Shown here piece by piece: positions 20,885 to 34,872 of a stretch of DNA of 64,000 bases. The first letter of the stretch is position 1. The number at the start of each line of letters is the position of its first letter. The position numbers and the translations under genes are program-made. The notes under the pieces are model-generated. The model did not search any database. It saw only the letters and a program-made list of their open reading frames with translations, and was not told where the DNA came from. The DNA comes from Blastomyces gilchristii SLH14081. Taxonomy: Eukaryota; Ascomycota; Eurotiomycetes; Onygenales; Ajellomycetaceae. The stretch is from assembly GCF_000003855.2 (NCBI RefSeq), contig NW_003101682.1:1305148-1369147 (forward strand), read 5' to 3'.

Positions 20885-22192
20885 ATGAAGCGCATTACGC
20901 TTCAAGCCCCGAGAAGGGCTCATGGCTCAGTGTGCCAACTCTGCCAATTTTCGAGATCCTTTCCCCGTCGACACAGACGCCTTCATACTCGTTCAATTCC
21001 AACATCTCCCCGATCAAACATCCTAGACTCAAATGGACCCCAACGACGGAATTTCGGTCCAGCATTTAATTTGCAAAATGGAATTGCGCGAAGTTTTGCA
21101 TCAGGCGTTGCTAGCACGAGTACTCGTGGCGACCCTGAGGCCATGTTTCAGGAAGTCTTGAAAGAATTTAATACCCTAACCTCTTCCCCGCGCGTTCCAC
21201 CTGAGGAAGCCGTCGGCCAATTCCTGCAACGCTGCAACGAGCTTGTGAAAATCACACTCACAATCAGCTACAAGACAGTTTCACATCCCTCCCCGCGAGG
21301 CGATAATAGTGCCACGTCGTCCCTCCTAGATCTAGACGTAGAAAACGGTGGGAATGGAACCGCATCGGACGTACAAACCGCGCCTAAAAAATCAAAGAAA
21401 ACGCCCTCGCAAAACCCAAACCTCCAATCTAAAATAGCAACTGAAATATCATCAATGCTAAATAACTTCCTCCGAGATCCCAAAATTTTCATTTCGCCAG
21501 ATGTCCTCCGTCAATACACGCTGCTGCAGTCACAGCTCAAGCAAGCCGACAACTTCCCCGAAATCTTCTCACTTTACGCCACGAAACCGATTCCTAACGA
21601 TAACGGCTCCACCATCACCTACCATAAACCTAACCCCAAAACTGTCAAGAACGCAATCCCGCAAGACCTTGCAAACATCGCCCTCGACACAGCCATTGAG
21701 AAAAAGAACCTACCCCTCTGCCTTGCCATCATCGACGAATCCTTCTGCAAACAAGCCTACTACCGATCCAAGATATTCCGCAAAGCTGCCCTGCCATTGA
21801 CAGGTCTAGCTACTGCCCCAACAGCGGCTTATGCTGCATCATCATACATATCGACCCTCCAAACGGCTATGGAACCCAGCACTGCACTCTGGGTGTCGTT
21901 CTCCGCAATTCTTGCCTATATAGGATTTACGGCGTCTATTGGCATGGTTGCGATCACCACGGCGAATGATCAGATGATGCGCGTGGTGTGGATACCGGGC
22001 ATGCCGCTACGGGAGCGTTGGTTGCGCGAAGAGGAGCGTGCGGCTATGGATAAAGTTGCGGTGGCGTGGGGGTTTAAGGACCCGAGGAGGATTGGGGAGG
22101 AGGAAGGGGAGGAGTGGGAGAGTCTGAGGGAGTTTATTGGGATGCGGGGGATGATTTTGGATAAGACAGATTTGATGGAGGGGATGGAGTGA
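20885..22192 (+). CDS. Conserved fungal mitochondrial membrane protein
   Basis: Single exon, 435 aa. The first 60 residues are rich in Arg, Ser and Thr with almost no acidic residues (MKRITLQAPRRAHG, RRHRRLHTRS), a strong mitochondrial presequence pattern. A Ser/Lys-rich linker follows (about 135-180), then EISSMLNNFLRDPKIFISPDVL and a helical segment. Two hydrophobic stretches at roughly 300-325 (LPLTGLATAPTAAYAAS) and 335-357 (ALWVSFSAILAYIGFTASIGM) suggest an inner-membrane hairpin. The C-terminus is conserved in character (MMRVVWIPGMPLRERWLREEERAAMDKVA, in two parts) and then acidic. I recognise the general type but not an assigned function. The start at the first ATG gives the full presequence. 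Confidence 0.82.
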   Translation: MKRITLQAPRRAHGSVCQLCQFSRSFPRRHRRLHTRSIPTSPRSNILDSNGPQRRNFGPAFNLQNGIARSFASGVASTSTRGDPEAMFQEVLKEFNTLTSSPRVPPEEAVGQFLQRCNELVKITLTISYKTVSHPSPRGDNSATSSLLDLDVENGGNGTASDVQTAPKKSKKTPSQNPNLQSKIATEISSMLNNFLRDPKIFISPDVLRQYTLLQSQLKQADNFPEIFSLYATKPIPNDNGSTITYHKPNPKTVKNAIPQDLANIALDTAIEKKNLPLCLAIIDESFCKQAYYRSKIFRKAALPLTGLATAPTAAYAASSYISTLQTAMEPSTALWVSFSAILAYIGFTASIGMVAITTANDQMMRVVWIPGMPLRERWLREEERAAMDKVAVAWGFKDPRRIGEEEGEEWESLREFIGMRGMILDKTDLMEGME

Positions 22193-22549
22193 GTGGGAAA
22201 TGGTAGCTGGGCATATCTGTGTTTTGATTTCATAAATTGTCAAACACGGATTGTATGCTGTATGTATAAATAATTATCACATTTACTCATCTTAGAATTG
22301 TTCTTCAAGAGATATGGCTGCGGATGCCTGCCTACGTTCCTAAACAAGGGCAGAGGGCAGGAAAATATAGCTAGCTCTACGCTCATGAATAAAAAGCTAC
22401 TAAATCCAAGTGTAATTCAGGCGGGACAATCATATTTGATTAACGTATATTCTACATATACCTAATTCCGCCCAACTTGACACCAAGACATCACAACCAC
22501 GCAACCCAACGCGAGAGAAAAGACAGCAGCGCAAAAGGAACGCTTGCAT
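22193..22549. other. Convergent 3' flanks
   Basis: 357 bp between the tail-to-tail mitochondrial gene and RPL1/L10a. AT-rich; nothing else is seen. Confidence 0.5.
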
Positions 22550-23589
22550 CTAATACAATCTCTTTGGCGGGGACATGGAAGCCTTGATGGTCAAGCTGCC
22601 AACGTTCTGCCATCCCTTCTTCAACAAACTGACCAGGTAGTTGATGGCCAACATGATGTTGGATATCAGTTCGTCCTCAGTCATTCCGACATTGCCAACG
22701 GCAACACCGAGACACAGAACCTTCTTCAACTGGAACTTGATGGTGGACTTGACGTCGTTGATCTTGTTGGAGAGGTCTTCGGCGTGGGAGACGGGTGTGG
22801 GGAATTTGCCAGCTGCAAGACACAGAGGGTCGTTAGGGCTATTGCTTCATGGAACGAACTGTAACATTTGAGAGGGATAATAAAAAAAAGAAAAAGAAAA
22901 AAGAAAAAAACAAGGCGAAAAACCTACCCTTGGAGAGACCAGGTCCCAAAAGACGGGGAACCATCTTGATGATGCTGTCGGAGGCGATGAAAGCATCATA
23001 CTTGCGCGCCAGCTTCTTGATGAGCTTCTTGTTCTTGTTCAGCTTCTTCAAGTCCTCAGTGGACATGGAGTCGATACCGAGATGCTTGGCACGATCGATA
23101 TCATGTTGGTCACCGAGAACGCTATTATTCATGTCCAAGTCAGTATAAGTATACCCTTCAAGATACTAGTTTCGCTATCGCTTCTTCTTCCAGAGTGCCA
23201 GGTATTGGTGTGGTGTGAAGCGGGTATTGGGTTTTAAAAAAAAAAAAAAAAAAAAAAAACCTACCAGATGCTCATTCCAGGGCGGGGAACGGAGGGCAAC
23301 TTGATGGTGCCGGAGAAACGCTTGTCACGCTGAGGATCATAGTTCTTCAAGCCGATCTGGAGCTCGACGGTCTCGAGGAAGTTCCTCTTCTTCTCGTTTA
23401 GGGAGTAATCGAGGATTTGTTGCACATTTTGGCGCACTCCGGCTGTGGTGCGAATTAAAAAAAAATGAGACGTCAGCTTTATATACACACGACTTTTTTG
23501 TATCCATCTACCCAAGGAGGAAAACGTTATTTTATGAGCCCGGGTCTGTTCATCGAGAGTTTAAACATACCGACTGTAACTTTCGACAT
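22550..23589 (-). CDS. RPL1: 60S ribosomal protein uL1 (L10a)
   Basis: Four exons on the minus strand: 23589-23571, 23442-23265, 23121-22928, 22812-22550, giving 217 aa, exactly the eukaryotic L10a length. uL1 forms the mobile L1 stalk of the large subunit and helps release deacylated tRNA. Visible landmarks: MSKVTV, then [29 protein letters not shown] (19 residues; rRNA-binding region), [15 protein letters not shown]-type [31 protein letters not shown] (19 residues, the conserved L1 signature region), [15 protein letters not shown] and the end MSPPKRLY. Exon 1 is only 19 nt. Intron 2 contains an A24-type homopolymer (about 23236-23259). A CACGTG sits at 23761-23766 upstream. Confidence 0.96.
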
Positions 23590-24613
23590 GATGGCGACAG
23601 TCTTCCAGAAGAAATTTGATTCTTATGGTGAGGATTTGCGCTTGGGAGAACAAGATCAAGCAGTAGCAGCGGGCAGATGTTGAAGAGGAAATATGTGACG
23701 AGTTGTGGGTGCGGAACTGTCTAGTCGCATTCGGTCTAGTTTAGCCCTAATCTATTCCATCACGTGACTTCTCTTTGGTAGCTAGAATCTTTTCTGAATT
23801 ATGAAATACTGAGTATTTTTTAATATGGAACAGAGAGAAAACATTAACTACAGATTTTGATATGCACAGAAACTGTACAAATGTTAGTCGGAGTCCCCAG
23901 AACGAAATTACGCGCAATTTGCCTACTCTCCTGACTTTCTGAACATATCTTTGACACTCCATCTAAAATGCACACTCACTACAGAGTACACATCTTGGAC
24001 ATAATCCAGTCTGGCTGTTCTCATCCCCATCTCAACATGAAGTTTCTTAGTGTAGACATGTAGATTAGAAGGTTAACAACAGATATTAGTATTAGAATGA
24101 GTTAGAATGAGTTATATAATTGCAAAAAATAGGAAAAATCAATATTATGAGACGGCGCAGAGGGTGAGGTGCTGGATATCCATAGTGCAAGTACTTTTAA
24201 TGGGCGCACTGTCATAAGGTCCGAGTTGGAACCACGCTGAGCTGTTTTTCCAGCCTGAGCTGGCACCACAATCAGTTTTGTTGGCATCGTGTTCAACTGC
24301 AACCCGTGAAACAACTAGTAGAGTGCATAAGAAGCCATATTAATAATTAATTCTTTCCATCGAATTATTATTAGTGTTACAAAAGGTCAAATACAAACTA
24401 AATGTGGTTCATGTCATCATATTGTGAGAAAGAAGAGGGATGGAAAAAAAAGAACACGGCGCAAAGCCTTGCACTATCTCGCTGTCCAGATGCTGCCCTA
24501 TTTACTCCTAGTCACCAAAAGAATTAATTGGAAAATCACTGAGAGTTTATCACTAGGAAAAGGCCAGGATTCCATCGACTTCTAATTCCGGATACTTTAT
24601 TTTCAAATCAAGT
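23590..24613. other. RPL1 upstream region and intergenic DNA
   Basis: About 1 kb. It holds the RPL1/L10a promoter, with CACGTGAC at 23761-23768, and AT-rich DNA with a duplicated TTAGAATGAG (about 24092-24112). Short frames only; no gene is called. Confidence 0.45.
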
Positions 24614-25653
24614 CTAATCCGAGTAGGTGACCTCGATCTTAGCTTTCTCTACAACGTTTGCCCACCCAGGATACTGATTTCCGTCAGTCTGCATCGTTTC
24701 TTCACTACACAATAGTGGGGTTATAAAAACCAATTGGAAAAAACTTACGATTGCTCTAGCCCAAAGACAAATGACATCGCCAGGTTGAAGGGTACGAACA
24801 AAGCGGTTTCCCGACCCGCTACCAGTATCTTCATTCTCTGATTTTGCTTGTTCGTGTTCCTTACCACCATCGCCATCTAGCATCCATACAATTTCATGAG
24901 TTTCGGTTTCTCCTACTGCAACCTTATTTTTCTGAACCGGCCAGATCAACATGTTCCCCTTTTCGTCTGCCGCGAAATCCCACCCGAATGGTCGATAGGC
25001 TTCAGAGTAACCGGCGTATGTTCTGTCAGGGACAGGAGGCTCCACATTGGGTGGCGGCTCTACCCCGGCGCCCGAACGATGTTTGCGACGGAGTATCGTT
25101 GCTTCAAACCATGAGAATGCGCCATGGTATGTTCCTAAATGGAATTTCATGTGAGGTCAGAAGACTGTCAATACCGGGATACTCGAGAATGTCGCAAACC
25201 TTGTGTGCCCGCTTCACCACCCCATCCCTGATCATGGCTAGCGATCTCAAATCTTACGGCCTTAATCCGCAGATCCCTTAGCTCGCCTCCGCTCTGCTTC
25301 AACTCTCTTATCTGAGGCCCTTTCAGAATCAACCCATACACCGCGGGACCATGTGAGCCGATTCTGTAACCAGCACGGGGGTTAAATGCATGTATGTCTT
25401 TCACAGAATAGTCGGCAAAGTCGAGGACTATGTCTGCAATCTCTGTAGGGAGAGCAGGGTGGGTTGCCTTGAGTATGGCGCGGACTTCCCCAACGTCAGC
25501 TGGGGAAGGGGAGTAGGTGGGAATATTTTCAGCCCTGGATTCATTGGGAGCATCGGGGGCAGTCCTGTTAGTTGGGCGAGCTGCGGTTTCGTGCGGTGCC
25601 GCAACAAGCATATCTGATAGGTTCACCATAAGTCTCCGAATAATAGCTGGCAT
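24614..25653 (-). CDS. Uncharacterised fungal protein (LPTEIADIVLDFADY family)
   Basis: Three exons on the minus strand: 25653-25200, 25134-24749, 24688-24614, giving 304 aa. Residues about 70-90 read LPTEIADIVLDFADY, an F-box-like opening shared by many uncharacterised filamentous-fungal proteins. The middle reads LRDLRIKAVRFEIASHDQGW, matching the recurring 'shared SHDQGW' motif of that group. Exon 2 continues TYHGAFSWFEATILRRK. A Glu/Gly/Ser-rich linker precedes RFVRTLQPGDVICLWARA. The final exon TDGNQYPGWANVVEKAKIEV closes the protein. Intron 2 uses GTAAGT and the acceptor ATGCAG; intron 1 uses GTTTGC, a weaker donor but required by phase. Start at the in-frame ATG giving MPAIIRRL. Function unknown. 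Confidence 0.72.
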
Positions 25654-26199
25654 TGTGAGGAAAAACAACCCTTATAATTTTGGTGGAAACAGAGAGCGCT
25701 TGGAAGAGAAGTAGTTAACTGGCGAAACGATTTAGCGCCTTAGACTGCTAAGAGGCGTTGGCCGATTGATAGTGTAGATAGCTGCAGAGCGTCGAGCGAT
25801 CTGATCTCACTGACAAGAAGAATATATCAGTGTTCTTCTTAGAGAGTGTTTGTTCGGTATCTCGATACACATGCTGAATCATGACGATGTATGTTACTAC
25901 CTTACGCCGTAAGGTCCTCGAGCTTAGTCAGCCAATCATAGTGGTCTGTTACATTTACACTAACTTAAGGTCTATTTGGCCCCTATAACTATAGTTACAC
26001 GTCATAAATTGTCGTGCTTCCCGTTCGAAAAGTGTAATCCAGATGATTTAACAAATATGTATTCATTAATTCAGTGCGAACCGCGTTCTCTAAGCAGATA
26101 CAAGTATCCAATGAATAAGTAACACCGTATCAGTTATCGATATATCATCCACCCCATAAATTCCGCCCCGTCAAAATTTCGCAAAATAAAATAATAATA
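25654..26199. other. Intergenic region
   Basis: 546 bp between the previous gene's promoter and the GNAT pseudogene 3' end. Nothing beyond AT-rich sequence and an AAT repeat near 26190 is seen. Confidence 0.4.
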
Positions 26200-26938
26200 A
26201 TAGGGGAGTAAGCTTGACCCCGAGCACTCCCTTATTCGACTCCCCACCAGACTTGAGCTCCACAAATTTTCCCATTGCCATCTGAGGATTGTCCAGAGCG
26301 TCCATTGCAGGGTCATTGGGAAGGAGCCTAAACCTTCACCCTTCATACAATTTCCGAGCAGCTTCGTTCTGCGCCTCCGCCCAGAGACCTAGGTTTGCCC
26401 TTGTCGCGCGCGCATAGACATAGCTTCCGCCCACGCGTCCTCAACGCTTGCCTGGACAAGTTTGCGTCCCAGGCCTTGTCTCCGTGCCTCCGCTAGAACA
26501 AACATGGAACAGGCTACATAAGCAGCCTCGGAGGCCGCAATTGTTGCCGGATCTGGAGATTGGTTAATATTCGATGCGGCCATAAAAGAGTTCCATGGAG
26601 TTTTGGATTCGGATCCGTCCGCGGGCAGCGCTCTGGGCCCGAGGAGTACTATCATCCCCAGCCATTCATCTGCTGATAGCTGTTCTATCGCGCTAATTTC
26701 TGTGTCGCCTGTTGTTTCAGTGCGAACAACAACGAATGTTTTGGCCTGTGGGTTCTGGAGACGTTCAGCCCAGACTGTGTCGTCGAATTCTGATTCTTTG
26801 TCGTATGTCGAAGAGAATGCTTTGTGGGTCTTCTTTCAATGCACGGAGGCGGGCAGTTTTATATCGTTGGCAGAGTGCGCCCATAGATGATGATAGCAGC
26901 GCTTGAGGGATGCAGATAATTTTTGTTTGGGACGCCAT
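26200..26938 (-). pseudogene. GNAT-family acetyltransferase, broken
   Basis: On the minus strand the frame opens MASQTKIICIPQALL and YKTARLRALKEDP, then must shift by one base (an extra C around 26838) to continue KAFSSTYDKESEFDDTVWAE, VVVRTETTGD and DEWLGMIVLLGP. It runs on to ARRQGLGRKLVQASVEDA, the acetyl-CoA-binding R/Q-x-x-G-x-G/A loop of GNAT enzymes. A second shift occurs in a GCGCGCG run near 26408. The last part reads LGLWAEAQNEAARKLYEG, a TGA, then RFRLLPNDPAMDALDNPQMAMGKF. Two frameshifts and one nonsense codon in an otherwise coherent protein mark a recent pseudogene, although errors in GC runs could add to it. An active enzyme would N-acetylate an unknown small substrate or protein. 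Confidence 0.75.
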
Positions 26939-27936
26939 TCCGCGAAGGCTTGGATGTAGATACGGATTCGTGATTTGAAGATAAAACGTTTTCGAAATGC
27001 TCTCCTCAATGACTGCCCAATGCGCCACTTCGTTTGAATTTTCGAGCTGGGGCCAGTTTCCCATCTATCCCCAAGGACAAGGGTCACATGCCTCAACTAA
27101 ATAAATACGGAGAGCCCCTTACGTTGAGTCATTAGTTAGACCGGTAACCCAAAAAAACGACGTGCGCGCCGTGGGATATGCGCCTGGAGGCTGAGATCCC
27201 TTAAAGTCTCTGCATTGGTTCTGGCTAAATATTTGTTCAGTCGCCGGGGGGGCTATAAAGTTGGCATATTCATTCAAGGCTTTCGTGGATATTCTTCTGT
27301 AGGGAGGTAGTGCTGATAGTCATTTTCAGCTACAGCTCCGTCGAGGTAAAGAGCGGAACCCACAGCAGCTAGGAAGAACGAGGAGCTTTTGACAGCAATT
27401 TAACCTTTGGAACCAATGCTCTGTGTTTAGATCGACATGTCATATTAAACTGGATCATTTAACTTCCTTCCGGAATGTGGTTGAAATAAGTCACCCAAAA
27501 GGGTAAGTTAACTAAACAAAATGAATTTGGACTTCTCATCTGACTGTCCCGAGCCAACAACGACATGACTCTGTTCACGAGTCAGTCAGCTATCCCCCGG
27601 CCGGGTTCCTCTGCACGCTCCCGTGGCCGCCGCGGTGCCGAGCGAGACGCCAAGTGAACCGCAGCTGACGATCCGTCCGGGGTTGATGTGGTGTGGTGTG
27701 TGTTAGCTCGGGGACAGCGCCGTGTGAGTGGTCACGAGCGAGTAGCGCACGCGCCCAGGCAGTGCAAGCTCCTGGTGAGAGCCTTGTTGTATGTTTTCAG
27801 CGTCCCAAGATTTCATAAATATACGCGGCGTATACGTGGAACTCCTCACAAAGGTGACTTGTTTAGAGCTTTAAGATTACCCGCGTTGAATTGCGGAATC
27901 TGTCAGTGTATATATATATGTACAGAAATAGTTAAT
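26939..27936. other. Intergenic region, promoter of CorA-like gene
   Basis: About 1 kb. It includes CTATAAAG at 27252-27259 and a TATATATATATG tract just before the 27937 start. No gene is called. Confidence 0.45.
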
Positions 27937-30369
27937 ATGACAACACCAAGACCTACCACCAACACGACCAACACCAACGACCACAACAGAGACAACTCCA
28001 CTAGCCCTAACAATGCTCCACTCCAAGGGGTTGCAAAGGACTACTATTCGAGCGTCACCAGCAGCAGGCCACAGTTATGGGAATCCTTTCGAAACCTTGA
28101 TAACGCTATCCATTTTGCGGAATGTCAGGGCTGTTTAGTAGACGAAGCAACTCAGAATTTCGTTGTCGATTTCGGCGACGATGAAGCATATGCAGCTTTT
28201 GATCTCGAGGAGGAGGACTTTGCTGCGCTGCTGAGTTCGAAGGTATGTATGCTCATTCCCCACCTTCTTAGATTCTCCTTACCATTATCTAGGCATCGGC
28301 GTGCTATGTTATATGAAGGCTAACTTGAACTGATCCGTGGAATATAGAGACCCAAATCTTTAGAAACGAGATGGATGTAAGTTTGATAACATCGAGGATC
28401 TTTTTGATTCTATGGCTAAATGTGTTATCGTAGTAATATATGGTCACCCGAACGTCAACCGGAGCTTGTCCAGGTATGTCAAACTAGATAAGATTTATCT
28501 TAGCAGAAATTGATGTTCGAATAAAGACTGATCTGCTTCCCCTAGACTGTAGCCAGCAACTACAAAGTTTCTGCCCGCCTCCAAGCGATGATGGTTTCAG
28601 AGCCCGTCATTCCTTCACAAGAAATTTCCGCAGTTTCTCCGAAGCTCACATCCATCGACACGGATGAGCCAGAGTTAGAACCGGAAGGAAAGTCTTTGCC
28701 GGCTTCCGTGGCAGATCTAGAGGGAGGATATCAGCTAGGGGGTGTCCAGCAGGCGGGAAAGGCACTCTCTTCCCTCGATGGAACGGGGTTTAGCAAAATT
28801 TCTCTTTCCCAAATTGTTAATAAGATATGGCATTTTTCGTCGGTGGACTACGGAGAGAAATGTATGGACTTGACAAGACCTCCTTTGTATCTGGTGTTAC
28901 GATTTTCTCACCCATTGGTGCATACTGATGATAAGACGATTGATTAGATCTCTGTTTGGGTTATAACTCGCTACATGTCGTTTCAGGGCTTGATCTCAGG
29001 AACTCTGCAGGTAAACCGGACGGTAAAAGAGTTTGGACTTGGCTCCTGATATGCGACGATGGTTTGTTTTGGTTTTCCCTATTCTGTATTCTACCGTTCT
29101 TACTTCCTAACTCCTAAACTAACCTCTATACAAATTTAGGAACTGTAATATCAATTCATGAAACCCCATTTCCTGGCCCGAGTGGTTTGGCTCCAGGAGA
29201 ACGGCAGAAAGCTGTTGAGGTCATTCGACGAAACACCAATTTGGTATTCTCCGCAATATCCTCGCAGCACATTGCTAGCGAACGTGGCAACGCGCTCATA
29301 ACTACGTATGTGAGGAATTTCCCGAACGAGACCGGCACGGCAGCAATTAAACCCGGAGAAGGCGCCAGCTTACTATTCTATTACCTATTTGATAACTGGC
29401 CTGCGAACTATAACCTGGTTATCGGGCGGGAACATTCTTATAATGCAGCGCTTGATAAACTAGTGAGTGGAACTTAAATTATAGTTACCTTCCGCTGCGA
29501 AGGCAATTCATATGCCTACGTCCATTGGCGGCTAATGTTTAGGAAATATAGCGAAGACGCATGCTCGAGCGAGCACAGGTGCAGTTAATTGACGACCTGC
29601 ACAGACTAGGGAGGCAGCTCGCCGTCCTTAAACGCATTTATCAGAGCTATGATTTGATTGTCAACCGTGTCCTCAAACGGCAGCGTCTGCTTCGAGAGGA
29701 GATTCGGAACTCTCAGCCCGCAAACATGCACCATCCTCCTCACCAGCGGGGCGGCCATTTCGGTCTCGACTTACTGAGCAGGGGGAACTCATGGAGACCC
29801 AACGGGTTTGACGAGATTAATCCGAGTGAACTGGGTGGCATCCAGCTTAGCTCTGCTGCTGTTGGCCGATTTGAACGACTACTTGATCGAATCAGGCTGT
29901 ACGCCTTGAGTGAAATCGATGAGTGTCTGGCCGAGAAGGAATCGATGACGTTTATGGTATGATTTGCTCCCCATCTGGAGGCGTTTACTCTAATTCTAGC
30001 ATTTCCATTTGTGCTAATTTCAATATTTTCCAGGTGTTCAATTTAATCGCCGTCAAAGATTCACAGGCGGTCGAAAGGTTGACTCGAACTACGATTCTCA
30101 TAGCTAAAGCGACCATTTTCTTCCTGCCAGTCACTCTGATGACTGGGTACTTTTCGACGGAGATCGAGGAGCTCCAGGGTGTGTACACGGTGAAACAATA
30201 TTGGATTGCATTTGCGGTGCTTCTGGTGCTGTCAGCGTTAGTTCTCGTGATATATGGATGGGCCACTGATACAGTTGAGGGCAAGACAATTTATGTATCC
30301 TTTGCAAAGAGTTTCTACCGCGCTTCTGTAGCGGCCTTTGGGAAAAGGAGGAAGCGCAAAGTTGGATAG
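27937..30369 (+). CDS. CorA-like membrane protein
   Basis: Eight exons in phase: 27937-28242, 28348-28376, 28434-28473, 28546-28861, 28948-29061, 29140-29462, 29552-29956, 30034-30369, giving 622 aa. The family resembles CorA Mg2+ channels but is fungal-specific. Landmarks: ETRWINIWSPERQPEL across the two tiny exons, WHFSSVDYGEK, YLCLGYNSLHVVSG, GKRVWTWLLICDDGTVISIHE, a long helical part with HLYD-type residues (DDLHRLGRQLAVLKRIYQSY), and two C-terminal membrane segments (ILIAKATIFFLPVTLMTGYFS and YWIAFAVLLVLSALVLVIYGW). The canonical GMN filter after the first span is absent; MTGYFS stands there, as in many fungal relatives. The donor at 28862 (GTATGG) removes what otherwise looks like a frameshift. 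Transport activity is not established. Confidence 0.85.
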
Positions 30370-32535
<2,166 letters not shown>

Positions 32536-34872
32536 ATGTTGAAACATGAATTGATGTGGAAGTAATCCAAACAAACCTCTTCCTCCCTTTTTTAGCCGCC
32601 CCGCTCTTCGTTCCCCCCCCCCCTTGTCCCCCCTATCTCCACCTCTTCAATATACCTGGTAAAAATAAAAATATGCGTTGTTTGTTCCATTGGGTGGTGC
32701 AAGCAGGTTCAAAAATATCACATGGGCTTGTTGACATGTTCTGAGAGAGGGACTTTGAAAGGGAAAAACACATAAAAAAGAAAAAGAAAAAAAAAAAAAG
32801 AAAAAAAAAAAAACAGAACGAGATCACTTTTTTTCCCCCCCAACCTTTGCTTTCTTACTGGAGTCTTTTCTTTTGCTGTTGTTTCTCTTTTTTTGTTTTT
32901 TCTCTCTGGCTTGTTGCATCCATCCCCCCCCTTCCACCTCCCCCGCGGGTCTGCTAATCATGTCACTATGCGCATACATCTTCAGCTCTTTGTGCCCCTC
33001 CCCCCTTGACTTCATGTTCTTTTTTTTTACTATTTATCATTATTAACTCGCCTGTTTCCTCTTTTATTGTTTTAAAGTAACTATATTATCTCAAACTTTC
33101 TACTTCGGTTCCTCTTTTTTCCTTTTCCATTCCTTATCTCGTCCTCGTACACTGTTGACCTGCTGCATTTTGGTTGCGTTGGTAGCTTTGCTTTACGCGT
33201 CCATCCGTCTCTCCATCGATATCTCCATGCATGCATCGCCATCTTTCGATATAGAAGTATGTGCGTGTGTGCCCCTTACGAAAATCAATTAAAGGGTTCA
33301 TCTCTCCCTCTTCCCGCTGTATTGGCTCGATTTGCCCAGATAAAATAGCATAGGATAAGGGCCTTGGTGTGTGGCTACGTAGGAAATTCGTGCTCTGCTC
33401 GTCCGGCCCCGGCTAGCCTGCCTTTGATTTTGATATCACTACTCACCTCACTTCAGCCTTCAGCCCACGGGTAGTAAAAGGGAGAAAGAGAGGCGTCGCG
33501 CATCCTGCCCACACCCCCCCCCCCCTCGCATTTTTTTATATTCTTTTTTTTTAACACTTTGACGTGAGATATGTAGATGTCATTTCGTCCGTCAGATGGT
33601 TCTCTTTTTCGGTTCTATCTCTTGCACCAGTGCGCTGCCACTTTCTTCTCTTGTCATTCCCCTTTCTTCTCCAATATTTATTTATTCCTGTGCTCTTTCT
33701 TCTCGTACATTAAGACTCCTGCCGCTTTGCTTCCACTTTCACATCGCATGTTACTCCTCCATGGTAGAGAGATGGAGGGAAGTGGAATGTGAAGAGTAGA
33801 GTAGAGTAGAGTACTTGTAGTGAGGAAGGGAGGTGTGTTCTACCCGTTCCATCCCATCCCATTCTGCAGAAGTTGCAGGTTATGCAACTGTGCAAAAGGG
33901 AAAGTATCGGAGTACTCCTTTGCAACTTCACAAATATAGCAAAATATAGCTTTGACTTTTGCTTTCGATTTTCAATTGCAATTTCCCACGTTAAATTATT
34001 CCCATTCATTGACTTAACTAAAACATTGACAAACGGACAAAATAAAAATGGTAGATTAAAAGGCAGAAAAGGGGGCAAGAAAATCCCAAAACACGGAGTG
34101 GGCGTGAGAGGGTATTTCCTGATTCATCCATCCGTCCATCCATCCAGCCATCCTCTAAACAATTAAGAAACGCACAACAAAAAGAAAAAGATATTAGCCA
34201 CCGTAAAGAGCCTTTCCAGACGCCCCATTCTCATTTAAAACAATAGAACAAAAGAAGAAGAAACCCACCTGGAAGAGGGGAAACAGGCGGGGGTTAACAA
34301 GCTTAGTGCCAGCGGGAAAAAAATGGGAAGCAGAATTAGAGGGGGGGGGGAGGGAAGATTAAAGAAATCGTTGAAGATTGTATGAAGAATTTGCGAAACA
34401 CAGAAAGAGACAATGGAGTAAAAAAGAAGGGAAAAGCGCCTACCAGCATTTTAAATAGCAGAAGAGCGTTTTTCTCCAATTTACACTACTGCTGATTGAA
34501 TTGGAGGGAGTCATTAATTTCTTTTATAAACTTGTTGCTGCTAGGAGACTTTCGCGCACGCTGTCCTAGCTGGAAAACAAATAAGAAAAAAGATTGAAAC
34601 AACTTAGCACTTGGTATTTTGTTCTTTCAATGAGTGTAGGGGGCACTTGAGTGTTGAGTGTTGTTCCAGAGTTGTCTTGTGTTGGCTGCGCGGTGTCCAT
34701 CTCATTTCTATAGAGGGTGAGATGAAAGACAAACCAATGACAATAAATTATATGCTGAGCCATCATTTTCCTTTGTGTCTACACTCTAGGCGAAATATGA
34801 GGTTTACCCTCCCCCAGACTGAACCTGGGGTGGGGAGAAGAAAATAAATACCATTTTCGCGGTTGCTCTGGT
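32536..34872. other. Long low-complexity intergenic region
   Basis: 2.3 kb between the convergent ARF1 and the gene at 34873. Strongly skewed tracts: C10 (32617-32626), an A-rich AAAAAG tract (32774-32814), T- and C-rich DNA to 33550, a C10-12 tract near 33516, TCCATCCGTCCATCCATCCA near 34127, and G10 near 34343. Open frames here reflect base skew. The first part is probably ARF1 3' UTR. Confidence 0.5.

Noticed and set aside
28862..28947. Apparent frameshift or early stop in the CorA-like gene
   Set aside because: GTATGG at 28862 and TTAG ending at 28947 define an intron that restores GEKYLCLGYNSLHVV in phase.
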